Source of the DNA: Methylobacter sp.
Lineage (GTDB): Bacteria; Pseudomonadota; Gammaproteobacteria; Methylococcales; Methylomonadaceae
Direction: 5' to 3'
DNA length: 41,104 bases
Assembly: GCA_030653985.1 (NCBI GenBank)
Contig: JAURYJ010000027.1
Coordinates: 1-41,104, forward strand
The notes beneath the pieces are model-generated. The model ran no database searches and was not told the DNA's origin. It saw only the letters and a list, made by a program, of their open reading frames with translations. Numbering within the stretch: position 1 is the first letter of the stretch; every line of letters starts with the position of its first letter. Position numbers and translations under genes: made by a program. Shown piece after piece: positions 1 to 8,370 of this stretch.

Positions 1-154
1 CGACCGACCGCCAAGGATGGTGGAAGTGTCGTTATCGGTAGGGAACCGATGTCGACCGACCGCCAAGGATGGTGGAAGTGTCGTTATCGGTAGGGAACCG
101 ATGTCGACCGACCGCCAAGGATGGTGGAAGTGTCGTTATCGGCTCCCTACCGAT
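1..154. repeat. Tandem 52-bp palindromic repeats at the ftsQ 3' end
   Basis: Two exact 52-bp units lie at 1-52 and 53-104, and a third begins at 105. The array runs off the left edge of the window. Each unit carries the hairpin ATCGGT-AGGGA-ACCGAT (34-50 and 86-102). In the third unit the hairpin (138-154) reads ATCGG-CTCCCTA-CCGAT, which is close to the reverse complement, so the loop is inverted in that copy. The ftsQ stop codon (147-149, minus strand) lies inside this third hairpin. A diverged single copy lies within ftsI at 14173-14219. The units are probably transcribed between ftsQ and the gene after it, which should be ftsA outside the window. Confidence 0.9.
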
Positions 155-851
155 GCGACCAGTCAATTTCTCCGGTTCCAGGTTTCCATGAAACCGCATA
201 TCCATTGGGATATCTCAAATCAACGATGGCTATTCGCTCAACTTGTTCTTGTCCTAATACTTCCAGCGTTTCCAAAAATCGCTGTAATTTCTTTAATTGT
301 TCATTTCGTCCCAACAGTATTTCCAGTCCTGTTGTTAATTTTATCTTCCATGCCCATCGATCATTAATCGTAAACTCAGCCATTTTCATGGACTGATCCG
401 CTAATGCTGTGTTGACGCCCTTCATAATTTCCAGCGTCTTTGCCTGTTTCAGCTCAGGTCCTTGCAAAATGGGCATATACTTAAATTGATCTATATTCTT
501 CGGCGTAATGATCTCGCCTCGTACGGTAATCAGACTTTTTTGTCCCCATCGCACATAAGGCTTTTTTTCGCGTATCTTGATGTCTATCGCATCAGGCCAG
601 ACTCGTTTAACCGTAACACTATCAACCCAAACTAGTTTGGAAACAGCCTGATGTATAGCTTGCATATCAGCATCAAAAAAGCCGGTCATCACCAAGGGCT
701 GTAAAGCCTCTTTTATCTCGTCCTTCCCGAGGTATTGAAAAACCCCTTCGCTTCTTACATATTTAATCGGTATGCTCTTAACACCTAAAGCTGCCACCCA
801 GAGTAGGCTCGTCATCAGTAAAACAGTGATTATGATTTTTGCAACAGTCAT
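147..851 (-). CDS. ftsQ: Cell division protein FtsQ
   Basis: FtsQ is a bitopic inner-membrane protein that links early and late divisome proteins through FtsB/FtsL. The 234-residue product has only about four residues before a single membrane helix (residues 5-23). A POTRA-like region follows (about 30-105, with the GVFQYLGKDEI and WPDAIDIKIREKKP segments), then the beta domain ending in VDLRYPNGYAVSWK. It is shorter than the E. coli protein (276 residues), mainly because the cytoplasmic tail is nearly absent. The start is ATG 851, six bases after the ddlB stop, which is the classical ddlB-ftsQ order. The last residues and the stop codon come from the palindromic repeat at 138-154. The next gene should be ftsA, off the left edge. 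Confidence 0.93.
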   Translation of the reverse strand: MTVAKIIITVLLMTSLLWVAALGVKSIPIKYVRSEGVFQYLGKDEIKEALQPLVMTGFFDADMQAIHQAVSKLVWVDSVTVKRVWPDAIDIKIREKKPYVRWGQKSLITVRGEIITPKNIDQFKYMPILQGPELKQAKTLEIMKGVNTALADQSMKMAEFTINDRWAWKIKLTTGLEILLGRNEQLKKLQRFLETLEVLGQEQVERIAIVDLRYPNGYAVSWKPGTGEIDWSHR

Positions 852-857
852 CCACCA

Positions 858-1838
858 TTACCCGCAACTGGTTTCCAGAATACGCCAAACCAATTCATTA
901 AAATCGATACCTGCCTGCCTAGCCGCCATCGGCACTAAGCTGTGGTCGGTCATGCCGGGGACGGTATTAACCTCTATCAACTGATACTGTCCCAAGTCAT
1001 CAATAAATACATCCACTCTTCCCCAGCCTTTAACACCGACCACCTTGCAGGCCGTTACCGCCAATTCCTTCAATGACTGTTCCTGTTCCGGACTCAATCC
1101 GCATGGGCAGTGATATTGCGTGGTCGTCGCCTGATATTTTGCTTCATAATCATAAAATGCATTAGGCGTTTCCAGGCGAATAACCGGCAACGCCTCGGTA
1201 ATTGCTCTATGCATTACTTTACCTCCTGCATCCATGCAGTCGTCGCCATCCAGCACCGCAACGGTATACTCTTTGCCAGTAACCCAAGCTTCTGCATAGA
1301 CATCGCAACGATATTTTTCCGCCACGATTAAGGCTTTTTGCAATTCATCCCGATTACCGGCCTTGCTCATGCCGATGCTGGAACCTTCCTGTGCCGGTTT
1401 GACGATAACCGGAAAACCCAATTTTTCAATGCAGTCATCCAGATCGGCTTCGTCTTCCAACAAACACCATTTGGGCGTGACCAGACCGAAACCTTGCCAG
1501 CACAGCTTGGTTCTGAGCTTATCCATAGTCAATGCCGATGCCATCACACCACTACCGGTATAGGGAATACCCAGCACTTCCAGAACCCCTTGCAGCACAC
1601 CATCTTCACCGCCGCGCCCGTGGATAATATTAAATACCCGGTCAATCTTGAGTCCAGCCAACGCTTCAATCGGACTACCGGTGACATCAATGGCAATAGC
1701 ATCAACACCTTTACATTTTAAAGCTTCATAAACCGCTGCCCCGCTTTTTAACGAGACCTCCCTTTCCGCCGACGAACCTCCCATCATGACCGCGACTCGA
1801 CCGAATTTTTTTGGGTTATTCATTGCCAATGCTTTCAT
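858..1838 (-). CDS. ddlB: D-alanine--D-alanine ligase
   Basis: This cytoplasmic ATP-grasp ligase joins two D-Ala to make the dipeptide that MurF adds to the UDP-MurNAc-tripeptide. The N-terminal MMGGSSAEREVSLKSG segment, the HGRGGEDG loop, VIVKPAQEGSSIGMSK and the C-terminal LIEVNTVPGMTDHSLVPMAA motif are all present. I chose ATG 1838 (MKALAMNNPKK) because it overlaps the murB stop as ATGA; an earlier in-frame start at 1859 is less likely. The protein is 326 residues. Residues of about 200-210 (CMDAGGKVMH) are extra compared with E. coli DdlB, which runs directly into the LPSIRI strand. They are encoded by the short repeat at 1211-1242. Confidence 0.96.
   Translation of the reverse strand: MKALAMNNPKKFGRVAVMMGGSSAEREVSLKSGAAVYEALKCKGVDAIAIDVTGSPIEALAGLKIDRVFNIIHGRGGEDGVLQGVLEVLGIPYTGSGVMASALTMDKLRTKLCWQGFGLVTPKWCLLEDEADLDDCIEKLGFPVIVKPAQEGSSIGMSKAGNRDELQKALIVAEKYRCDVYAEAWVTGKEYTVAVLDGDDCMDAGGKVMHRAITEALPVIRLETPNAFYDYEAKYQATTTQYHCPCGLSPEQEQSLKELAVTACKVVGVKGWGRVDVFIDDLGQYQLIEVNTVPGMTDHSLVPMAARQAGIDFNELVWRILETSCG
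1211..1242 (-). repeat. 32-bp palindromic repeat translated inside ddlB
   Basis: This 32-bp copy matches 2719-2750 at 28 of 32 positions. It contains the perfect inverted repeat CTGCAT-CC-ATGCAG (1226-1239), and on the minus strand it reads GCAGGAGGTAAAGTAATG. It is read in frame as part of DdlB. Confidence 0.8.
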
Positions 1839-2722
1839 ATTGCTACACCTACCATACAAACCTCAGTCTGCAAGACTACCCCCTGCTGTTGTTTAACTTT
1901 ATCCTGCACATAATAAATCAGAGCTTCGATCTCCGCTGCCGTTGCATTGCCAGTATTGACAATAAAATTCGCATGCTTTTCCGACACACAAGCACCACCA
2001 ATTGCGTAGCCTTTTAAGCCGGTTTGCTCTATTAACCTTGCCGCATAATCGCCTTCCGGGTTTTTAAATACCGAACCGCAGCTGGGCTGATTGGTCGGTT
2101 GCGTTGCCCCTCGCTTTTCCAATAAGCCCTTGATTTTCTGCTGACTCGAGGCCGTATCGCCTGGCTGTAACGTTAACAGACAGGATAGAAACCACTCGTT
2201 ATTTAAGCCCTTTACCGACCGGTAACTCACCGTAAAATCCTGTGGCTTTTTATGCGTGACCTTACCCGACGCATCCAGCATGTCCACACCGTTAACAATA
2301 GCCCAGGTTTCTCCATCAAAGGCTCCGGCATTCATCTTCAAGGCTCCGCCCATGGTTCCGGGTATGCCGGCCAAAAACTCCGCACCCGTTAAGCCCCGTT
2401 CCCCACAAAATCGCGCCACATGTGCGCAGGGAACTCCCGCTTCGACATAAACCAAACCATTGTCGGTCAAGCTCATCTGTTTTAATCGTCCCTTGGTATT
2501 AATCACCGTACCACGAATGCCGCCGTCCCTGACCAATAAATTACTACCCAGTCCCATCCAGAACACCGGCTCGGACTCCGGCAAAGCTTTTATAAAATCG
2601 ATCAAATCCGGCAGGTTATGCGGGATGTACAGCTGATCCGCCGGACCGCCAACACGCCAACTGGTGTACTTCGCCAGTTTTTCATGCTTAAGTAAGCGGC
2701 CTTTCGGTAATTGCTCCTGCAT
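1835..2722 (-). CDS. murB: UDP-N-acetylenolpyruvoylglucosamine reductase
   Basis: MurB is an FAD flavoenzyme that reduces UDP-GlcNAc-enolpyruvate to UDP-MurNAc with NADPH in the cytoplasm. The FAD domain is marked by TSWRVGGPADQLYIP, WMGLGSNLLVRDGG and FLAGIPGTMGGALKMNAGAF. The substrate domain has SYRSVKG, the SCGSVFKNP motif with the proton-donor Ser, and a C-terminal LQTEV with the conserved Glu. At 295 residues it matches the shorter type of MurB. The ATG at 2722 follows an excellent GCAGGAGGT ribosome site. Both the site and the start codon lie within the repeat at 2719-2750. The gene overlaps ddlB by ATGA. It is separated from murC by 526 bp that contain a MITE. Confidence 0.95.
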   Translation of the reverse strand: MQEQLPKGRLLKHEKLAKYTSWRVGGPADQLYIPHNLPDLIDFIKALPESEPVFWMGLGSNLLVRDGGIRGTVINTKGRLKQMSLTDNGLVYVEAGVPCAHVARFCGERGLTGAEFLAGIPGTMGGALKMNAGAFDGETWAIVNGVDMLDASGKVTHKKPQDFTVSYRSVKGLNNEWFLSCLLTLQPGDTASSQQKIKGLLEKRGATQPTNQPSCGSVFKNPEGDYAARLIEQTGLKGYAIGGACVSEKHANFIVNTGNATAAEIEALIYYVQDKVKQQQGVVLQTEVCMVGVAI

Positions 2723-2750
2723 TACGTTACCTCCTGCGACCCTGCAGTCG
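2719..2750 (-). repeat. 32-bp repeat supplying the murB ribosome site and start
   Basis: This is the sister copy of 1211-1242 (28 of 32 identical). On the minus strand it carries the palindrome-like CTGCAGGGTCGCAG, then GGAGGT and the ATG of murB. The initiation region of murB therefore appears to be repeat-derived. Confidence 0.75.
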
Positions 2751-2931
2751 GCAGCAACAGCTTTATGCTATCGTCCTGTGCCCTTGCAATCGTTAATTCC
2801 ATTGTCATTTCTTGTAGCGACCTCACACTGAAAAGTTTGTACCAAGTTTTGTCACTACAAAACAATAATTCGTCAGAATTTTCATAATTTGCTAAAAATC
2901 GAGTTAGTTAATTTTGGCCATTAACTATCAG

Positions 2932-3055
2932 CCGACATTCCGCACCCTTAAAAAAATAACCATTTAAAATCAATTAATTGAAAATTGCATTGTTATTTAG
3001 CAAAAAATAATATCGCTTAATATCAATAAGATGCCAAGGGGGTGCGGAATGTCGG
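2932..3055. mobile_element. 124-bp MITE between murC and murB
   Basis: The ends are a perfect 16-bp inverted repeat, CCGACATTCCGCACCC (2932-2947) and its complement (3040-3055). They are flanked by an exact 6-bp direct repeat TATCAG (2926-2931 and 3056-3061), as expected for a target-site duplication. The interior is AT-rich and has no ORF. This fits a non-autonomous miniature transposable element; the parent IS is not in the window. The rest of the 2723-3248 gap holds no gene that I can support: 2751-2925 and 3062-3248 are AT-rich with no clear promoter. Confidence 0.88.
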
Positions 3056-3248
3056 TATCAGCAAAACCTACTTTATTTTGTCTATTTCAGGGATTCACCA
3101 AAAATGTACAACATAACGCCCTATTTTATTCGTTAAGCAATAATAATGTACGGCATTAATTAATAGAATGACATAAGCAGAACTACATAGACCAGGCTGA
3201 AAGGCTAGAGGGTCACATCAAAACCAATGGCTTATCAATAGGCAAAAA

Positions 3249-4700
3249 TTACTTACCGGGTTTTATTACAGAGAGAATTGTTGCTAACAACTGAGGTAAC
3301 TGTGACGCAACCTGCCCGACATTACCTGCCCCCATGGTCAGTATCACATCCTCAGCTTTGACGATGCCTGCCAATATTTCAGGTAATTCTTCCCAGTCTT
3401 CAATAAATACCGGATCGACTTGTCCGCGTACACGGATGGCTCGGCTTAATGCTCTGCCATCCGCACCGGGAATAGCTGTCTCACCGGCCGGATAAACATC
3501 CATTAAAATCAGTACGTCAACGGTTGACAGCACTTGCACAAAATCTTCGAATAAGTCACGAGTTCGGGTATATCGATGCGGCTGAAAGACAACGACCGCA
3601 CGCCGATCCGGCCATGCCTGATGCAAGGCCTCAAGCGTCGCCGCAATCTCACGCGGGTGATGCCCATAATCATCTACCAGTGTCAGTTTGCCTTCACCAA
3701 GCGGCAAGTCACCGTTAATCTGGAAGCGCCGACCTATGCCTTTAAACGCCCCCAGGCTTTTGATAATGGCCTCATCATCTACCGCCAACTTGGTTGCGAC
3801 ACTAATCGCTGCCAGTGCATTGAGCATGTTATGCCAACCTGGCATGTTCAATGTAATATGCAACGGTGGATAGTCGCCTCTGCGCATGACTTCAAAAGCG
3901 GTATGCATGCCCTGCTGTTTGATATTTATTGCACGTACATCGGCATCTTCATGAACGCCGTAAGTCATTACCGGTTTGGATATTTCCGGCAGAATCGCCC
4001 TGACGCCTTCATCATCCAGACACATAACCGCTAATCCGTAAAAGGGAAGATGATGTAAAAACTCGATAAAAGTATCTTTTAATCGCTGATAACTGCCTTC
4101 ATAGGTCGCCATATGATCCTGATCAATATTGGTAACTATGGCCATCATCGGCTGCAAATATAGAAACGACGCGTCACTTTCATCGGCTTCGGCAACCAAG
4201 TAATGGCCTAATCCTAACTTAGCATTACTGCCTGCGCTGTTTAAACGCCCACCAATGACAAACGTAGGATCAAACCCACCTTCGGCCAGAATACTTGCAG
4301 TCAAACTTGTAGTTGTGGTTTTTCCATGGGTTCCGGCAACGGCAATACCAAACCTGAAACGCATCAACTCGGCCAGCATTTCGGCGCGCGGTATGACCGG
4401 TATCCTATTTAAATAAGCTTCATCAATCTCTTCATTATTACGATCTATTGCACTGGATGCTACCACCACATCGACCTGCGCAATATTCTCTCGTTTATGC
4501 CCAATATTGATAGTCACGCCCAAGTCAGCCAGTCTTTTCGTTACCGAGCTTTCTTTAATATCTGAACCTGAAACGTGATAACCCAGGTTCGACAATACTT
4601 CGGCAATCCCGCTCATACCCGTTCCGCCGATGCCGACAAAATGTATCCGATCAATATTACCTAATGCCTGGGTCGGCATCTGATTACTGGGGCGATTCAT
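3249..4700 (-). CDS. murC: UDP-N-acetylmuramate--L-alanine ligase
   Basis: MurC is the first Mur ligase; it adds L-Ala to UDP-MurNAc with ATP in the cytoplasm. The Rossmann-type N-terminal domain is shown by [18 protein letters not shown] (about residues 20-37). The ATP loop is [12 protein letters not shown], followed by [11 protein letters not shown] and the [10 protein letters not shown] ligase motif. The C-terminal domain has [11 protein letters not shown] and [12 protein letters not shown]. The length of 483 residues is close to E. coli MurC (491). I chose ATG 4700 because it overlaps the murG stop as ATGA and follows GGAGGCAGGT; the in-frame start at 4721 lies inside murG. Confidence 0.96.
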   Translation of the reverse strand: MNRPSNQMPTQALGNIDRIHFVGIGGTGMSGIAEVLSNLGYHVSGSDIKESSVTKRLADLGVTINIGHKRENIAQVDVVVASSAIDRNNEEIDEAYLNRIPVIPRAEMLAELMRFRFGIAVAGTHGKTTTTSLTASILAEGGFDPTFVIGGRLNSAGSNAKLGLGHYLVAEADESDASFLYLQPMMAIVTNIDQDHMATYEGSYQRLKDTFIEFLHHLPFYGLAVMCLDDEGVRAILPEISKPVMTYGVHEDADVRAINIKQQGMHTAFEVMRRGDYPPLHITLNMPGWHNMLNALAAISVATKLAVDDEAIIKSLGAFKGIGRRFQINGDLPLGEGKLTLVDDYGHHPREIAATLEALHQAWPDRRAVVVFQPHRYTRTRDLFEDFVQVLSTVDVLILMDVYPAGETAIPGADGRALSRAIRVRGQVDPVFIEDWEELPEILAGIVKAEDVILTMGAGNVGQVASQLPQLLATILSVIKPGK

Positions 4701-5755
4701 AGACCTGCCTCCGTCATGCAAATACCGGCAACAATTTTTGTCGCATCCAAGCGTGCGTATTTTTTTGCAGTTTTACTCATCACGTCCAATTGCTTAATTA
4801 CCTTTGTTATCTCTTCTACCAGTGTTATTGCATTCAAATCTTTTTGCCTCAATAACTGCCCTGCACCGGCATCGGTTAAATACCGGGCATTAGCTGTTTG
4901 ATGATCATCGATAGCGCCCGGTAGTGGTACAAAAATGGCGGGCAATCCTACCGCTGCAACTTCACTAACAGTCATTGCACCCGATCTACAAATCACCAAA
5001 TCGGCCCATTGGTAAGCCGACACCATATCTTCTATAAAAGCACTCACTTCCGCATTCACGCCTAAGGCTTTATACCGACTCTCGACCTGATGCTGCATAG
5101 CCGTGCCGGTTTGGTGCCTTACTGTTGTATGCTTTAATTCTGCCAGGGCCTCAGGCACGACTTCATTCAATATTTGGGCTCCCTGGCTGCCGCCAACGAC
5201 TAATATGTTAACCCCCCTCAATCCGCCTTTTTCAAAAGGAGGTTTGAGGGCAATGACGAACTGTTTTCTTAACGGGTTTCCGGTAAATTTAGCCTTCAGC
5301 TTCTTATCAAAACTACCCGGAAATGCTTCCAATACCTGATTAGCCATGCGTGCCAACAACCGGTTCGTGGTACCGGGCACCCGATTTTGTTCATGAATAA
5401 TCAGAGGGATACCTAATAATTTTGCCATCAGTCCGCCCGGTCCTGCTACAAATCCGCCCATACCCAACACCACATCCGGTTTGCGCTTTTGCAATATTAT
5501 CAAAGCCTGTATGCAGGCCTTCATCAGCAACAATACTGCCGTTATTTTCGACAGCCATCCTTTGCCGCGCACTCCGGCAACAGACAACCAGTCGATATCG
5601 ATACCCTGCTCAGGAATCACTCGGCCTTCTAAACCTTTCTGCGTACCAAGCCAACTGACCTGCCAACCTTTTTCGATCAGCTCTTGGGCGACTGCCAACG
5701 CAGGAAACACATGCCCGCCGGTGCCTCCAGCCATAATAACGATACGCTTAACCAT
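4697..5755 (-). CDS. murG: UDP-GlcNAc:lipid I GlcNAc transferase MurG
   Basis: MurG is a GT28 glycosyltransferase on the inner face of the membrane that converts lipid I to lipid II. Landmarks are the N-terminal [16 protein letters not shown] loop, [23 protein letters not shown], the second glycine loop [13 protein letters not shown] and the C-terminal [24 protein letters not shown]. The ATG at 5755 overlaps the end of ftsW by 8 bases. Residues of about 170-181 ([12 protein letters not shown]) lie in the linker just before the C-domain glycine loop. They are encoded by a near-perfect hairpin (5215-5250) and are absent from E. coli MurG, so they look like an in-frame repeat insertion. The rest of the protein appears intact. 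Confidence 0.96.
   Translation of the reverse strand: MVKRIVIMAGGTGGHVFPALAVAQELIEKGWQVSWLGTQKGLEGRVIPEQGIDIDWLSVAGVRGKGWLSKITAVLLLMKACIQALIILQKRKPDVVLGMGGFVAGPGGLMAKLLGIPLIIHEQNRVPGTTNRLLARMANQVLEAFPGSFDKKLKAKFTGNPLRKQFVIALKPPFEKGGLRGVNILVVGGSQGAQILNEVVPEALAELKHTTVRHQTGTAMQHQVESRYKALGVNAEVSAFIEDMVSAYQWADLVICRSGAMTVSEVAAVGLPAIFVPLPGAIDDHQTANARYLTDAGAGQLLRQKDLNAITLVEEITKVIKQLDVMSKTAKKYARLDATKIVAGICMTEAGL
5215..5250. repeat. Palindromic repeat inserted in frame in murG
   Basis: Two 17-bp arms, CCCTCAATCCGCCTTTT and the complement of CCCTCAAACCTCCTTTT, differ at two positions and flank a 2-base loop. The hairpin is translated on the minus strand as [11 protein letters not shown] recall this peptide and this kind of hairpin as a dispersed element in many bacterial genomes. 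Confidence 0.85.
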
Positions 5756-6932
5756 ATCCGTTTCTCGTTCCGCCGCGCCGCGCAGCAGCTGTATCCGCAT
5801 TTATCTCCATGACTTCACTTTGCACCCGAAATAACAAACCAATCGCACAGCACATAATCATCATGCTGCCTCCGCCATAACTCATCAACGGCAAGGTCAG
5901 ACCTTTGGTTGGCAAGATTCCCATATTAACGCCCATATTGACGAATGCCTGAAAACCAAACCAAATACCCAATCCATAGGCGATAAATGCGGAAAACCGT
6001 TGCCCTGCTTGTTCGGCGGCAACTGCTATTGCAAAAGTGCGCCAGACCAATAACGAAAATAAACTAATAACAATAACCACGCCCACTAAACCCAATTCTT
6101 CTGCTATCACTGAGAATAAAAAATCCGTGTGAGCTTCAGGCAAATAAAATAGTTTTTGTACTCCGCTACCCAAGCCTACACCTAACCATTCTCCTCGACC
6201 GAAGGAAATAAGCGCCTGGACTAATTGAAATCCGCTGTTCAAAGGGTCAGCCCAAGGATCCATAAAACTGGTAACACGAATCAAACGGTAGGGTGAAAAA
6301 TAAACCAGTAATATTGCCAGTACACAAAGGACTGCCAACAATCCTATAAATTGCAAAAGCCTGGCCCCAGCCAGAAACATGATGCCCATAGCTATCATTA
6401 TAATAACGACGGCTGAACCGAAATCCGGTTCCAATAACAGCAACAGACTGGCAACCGAAAACAGCCCCAACGGTTTGAACAAGCCAAAAGGCGCATTCTG
6501 TATTGACTCCTGATATCGAGTGACATAACCAGCCATATAAATGACGGCAAAAAACTTGACGACTTCGGATACTTGTATCCTTACTCCACCTATCGACAAC
6601 CAACGCATACTGCCGTTAACCTTTACGCCGAAACCGGGTATCAGCACAATAATCAGCAATAGCAATCCTGCGACAAACAACGGCGGGCCATTCCGTTCCC
6701 AGACTTTCATTGGCACTGCTGCCACTAAGCCGCCAAAAAATAATCCCAAGCCTATGTGCATTAACTGCCTGACAGGATAATACAAACTATTCCCAGTCAT
6801 TTTTATGCCCAGATGCAATGATGCGGATGCAACCATTACATAGCCGATCAGTAATAAACTGATACTCACGGAAAGCAACACCGGATCAAAATAAAACCGA
6901 CCGATCCGGGTTTTCATTGATGCTTCCGACAT
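5748..6932 (-). CDS. ftsW: Septal peptidoglycan glycosyltransferase FtsW
   Basis: FtsW is a SEDS-family lipid II polymerase that acts with FtsI at the septum. About ten hydrophobic segments are visible. Family motifs are GYVMVASASLHLG near the first helix, PEAHTDFLFSVIAEELG in the large loop and the C-terminal GLTLPLMSYGGGSMM. I chose ATG 6932 (MSEASMKTRIGRF), 10 bases after the murD stop, giving 394 residues. ATG 6917 (MKTRIGRF), preceded by GGAAG, is also possible. The longer reading back to 7115 would lie inside murD. The 3' end overlaps murG by 8 bases. The neighbours murD and murG are the usual ones. Confidence 0.94.
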   Translation of the reverse strand: MSEASMKTRIGRFYFDPVLLSVSISLLLIGYVMVASASLHLGIKMTGNSLYYPVRQLMHIGLGLFFGGLVAAVPMKVWERNGPPLFVAGLLLLIIVLIPGFGVKVNGSMRWLSIGGVRIQVSEVVKFFAVIYMAGYVTRYQESIQNAPFGLFKPLGLFSVASLLLLLEPDFGSAVVIIMIAMGIMFLAGARLLQFIGLLAVLCVLAILLVYFSPYRLIRVTSFMDPWADPLNSGFQLVQALISFGRGEWLGVGLGSGVQKLFYLPEAHTDFLFSVIAEELGLVGVVIVISLFSLLVWRTFAIAVAAEQAGQRFSAFIAYGLGIWFGFQAFVNMGVNMGILPTKGLTLPLMSYGGGSMMIMCCAIGLLFRVQSEVMEINADTAAARRGGTRNGYG

Positions 6933-6942
6933 TGTTGATTGC

Positions 6943-8367
6943 TCATATCGCCGCCACGGATGGCAAAACCAAAGTAGGCGCTTTAGGCGATGCCGTACGG
7001 TCAACCAACGCGAACACAGCTTTGGTGAATTTATCACCCCTATCCTGATAGTTTTTATATTGATCAAGACTCGCACAAGCAGGGGATAGCAAAACGCTGT
7101 CACCGGCATCGGCAATATCTGCTGCTATCTGCACGGCTTGCGCCATATTGTCTGCCGAATAAACAGGCACACAATCGTTCAACGCTTGCTTTATCAGCCC
7201 CGCATCCTTACCTATCAACACCACGCTTTTTGCTTTTTCTTTGATTGCGGGTGCCAATTCGTTCATATCGGCACCTTTCGCGTCACCACCGGCAATCAAA
7301 ATCACCTTGCGCGCATAACCCTGCAAAGCGGCAATGCAGGCACCGATATTGGTCGCCTTCGAGTCATTAACCCAGGTAACACCCCGTATTTCTGCGACAC
7401 GCTGCATTCTGTGGCTTAGCCCTTTGAATTTTCGCAAGGCATTGCACATGACCTGCTCATCTAAACCCAAAGCCACACCCAAGGCTAATGCTGCCAAAGC
7501 ATTTGCCGCGTTATGCCGACCTTCAAGCGGCAATTCAGCCAACGGCATCAACCAGGATTCATTATGCATTAGGTACTCTGTGTTCTCCTTAAATGCCAGG
7601 TGAAAATCGGCTTTGTTGTTAATCGAGAAGGTAAATGTCTTTCTGTCTTTATCCCGCATGGCATAAACAATAGAATCATCCACATTCATAATCATGACGC
7701 CATCGCCTCTAAATATCCGTTGCTTTTCTCGTGCGTATTCGGCTAAATCGACATGCCTGTCCAGATGATCGGCGCTGATATTGAGTACCGTCGCGGCAAC
7801 CGCATTCAAGGCTGAAGTTCGTTCCAGTTGAAAACTCGACAGTTCCAGTACATACAGTTGCGCATTTAACTTCAGTAAATCCAAGGCTGGCGTACCCAGG
7901 TTTCCGCCTACGCCCACTTCTATCCCCGCAGCTTTTACCATTTCACCCAACATCGTGGTCACTGTACTTTTGCCATTGGAACCACTGATGGCAACGATGG
8001 GCGCATCGACGGAACAGGCAAACAGGTCAATATCGCTGACTATTTTCGAGCCATTGGCAATGGCTTTAATAATCGACTGCTCATTCAGCGACACGCCGGG
8101 ACTGACCACCAGATGCGTCGCTACTTTAAACGCGGCCTCATCAAAACCTCCGGTAAACACCGGTGTATCAGGCATTTGCTGAAAAAATTCCTCCATCATC
8201 GGCGGCTTGGCGCGACTATCGATAATGGCAAACTTGAAATTTAAGCCTTGTAGATAATGCGCAACCGAAATACCCGTACTGCCTAGACCTACGACCAATA
8301 CTTTGGCCGTTTGCGGATCCAACGCAAAATTCTTTTTTAACAATGCTGTAATTGCCGCACTATCCAT
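6943..8367 (-). CDS. murD: UDP-N-acetylmuramoylalanine--D-glutamate ligase
   Basis: MurD adds D-Glu to UDP-MurNAc-L-Ala with ATP in the cytoplasm. The N-terminal domain shows VLVVGLGSTGISVAHYL. The ATP loop is ISGSNGKSTVTTMLGEM, followed by NISADHLDRH. The C-terminal domain has WVNDSKATNIGACIAAL and LLSPACASLDQYKNYQDRGDKF, which is characteristic of MurD. The length is 474 residues, slightly longer than E. coli (438), mostly at the N-terminus and the short C-terminal tail. ATG 8367 lies three bases after the mraY stop. Confidence 0.96.
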   Translation of the reverse strand: MDSAAITALLKKNFALDPQTAKVLVVGLGSTGISVAHYLQGLNFKFAIIDSRAKPPMMEEFFQQMPDTPVFTGGFDEAAFKVATHLVVSPGVSLNEQSIIKAIANGSKIVSDIDLFACSVDAPIVAISGSNGKSTVTTMLGEMVKAAGIEVGVGGNLGTPALDLLKLNAQLYVLELSSFQLERTSALNAVAATVLNISADHLDRHVDLAEYAREKQRIFRGDGVMIMNVDDSIVYAMRDKDRKTFTFSINNKADFHLAFKENTEYLMHNESWLMPLAELPLEGRHNAANALAALALGVALGLDEQVMCNALRKFKGLSHRMQRVAEIRGVTWVNDSKATNIGACIAALQGYARKVILIAGGDAKGADMNELAPAIKEKAKSVVLIGKDAGLIKQALNDCVPVYSADNMAQAVQIAADIADAGDSVLLSPACASLDQYKNYQDRGDKFTKAVFALVDRTASPKAPTLVLPSVAAI

Positions 8368-8370
8368 TTC

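Noticed and set aside
1..154. Tandem repeats as a CRISPR array
   Set aside because: The units are contiguous 52-bp tandem copies without unique spacers, and no cas genes are present.
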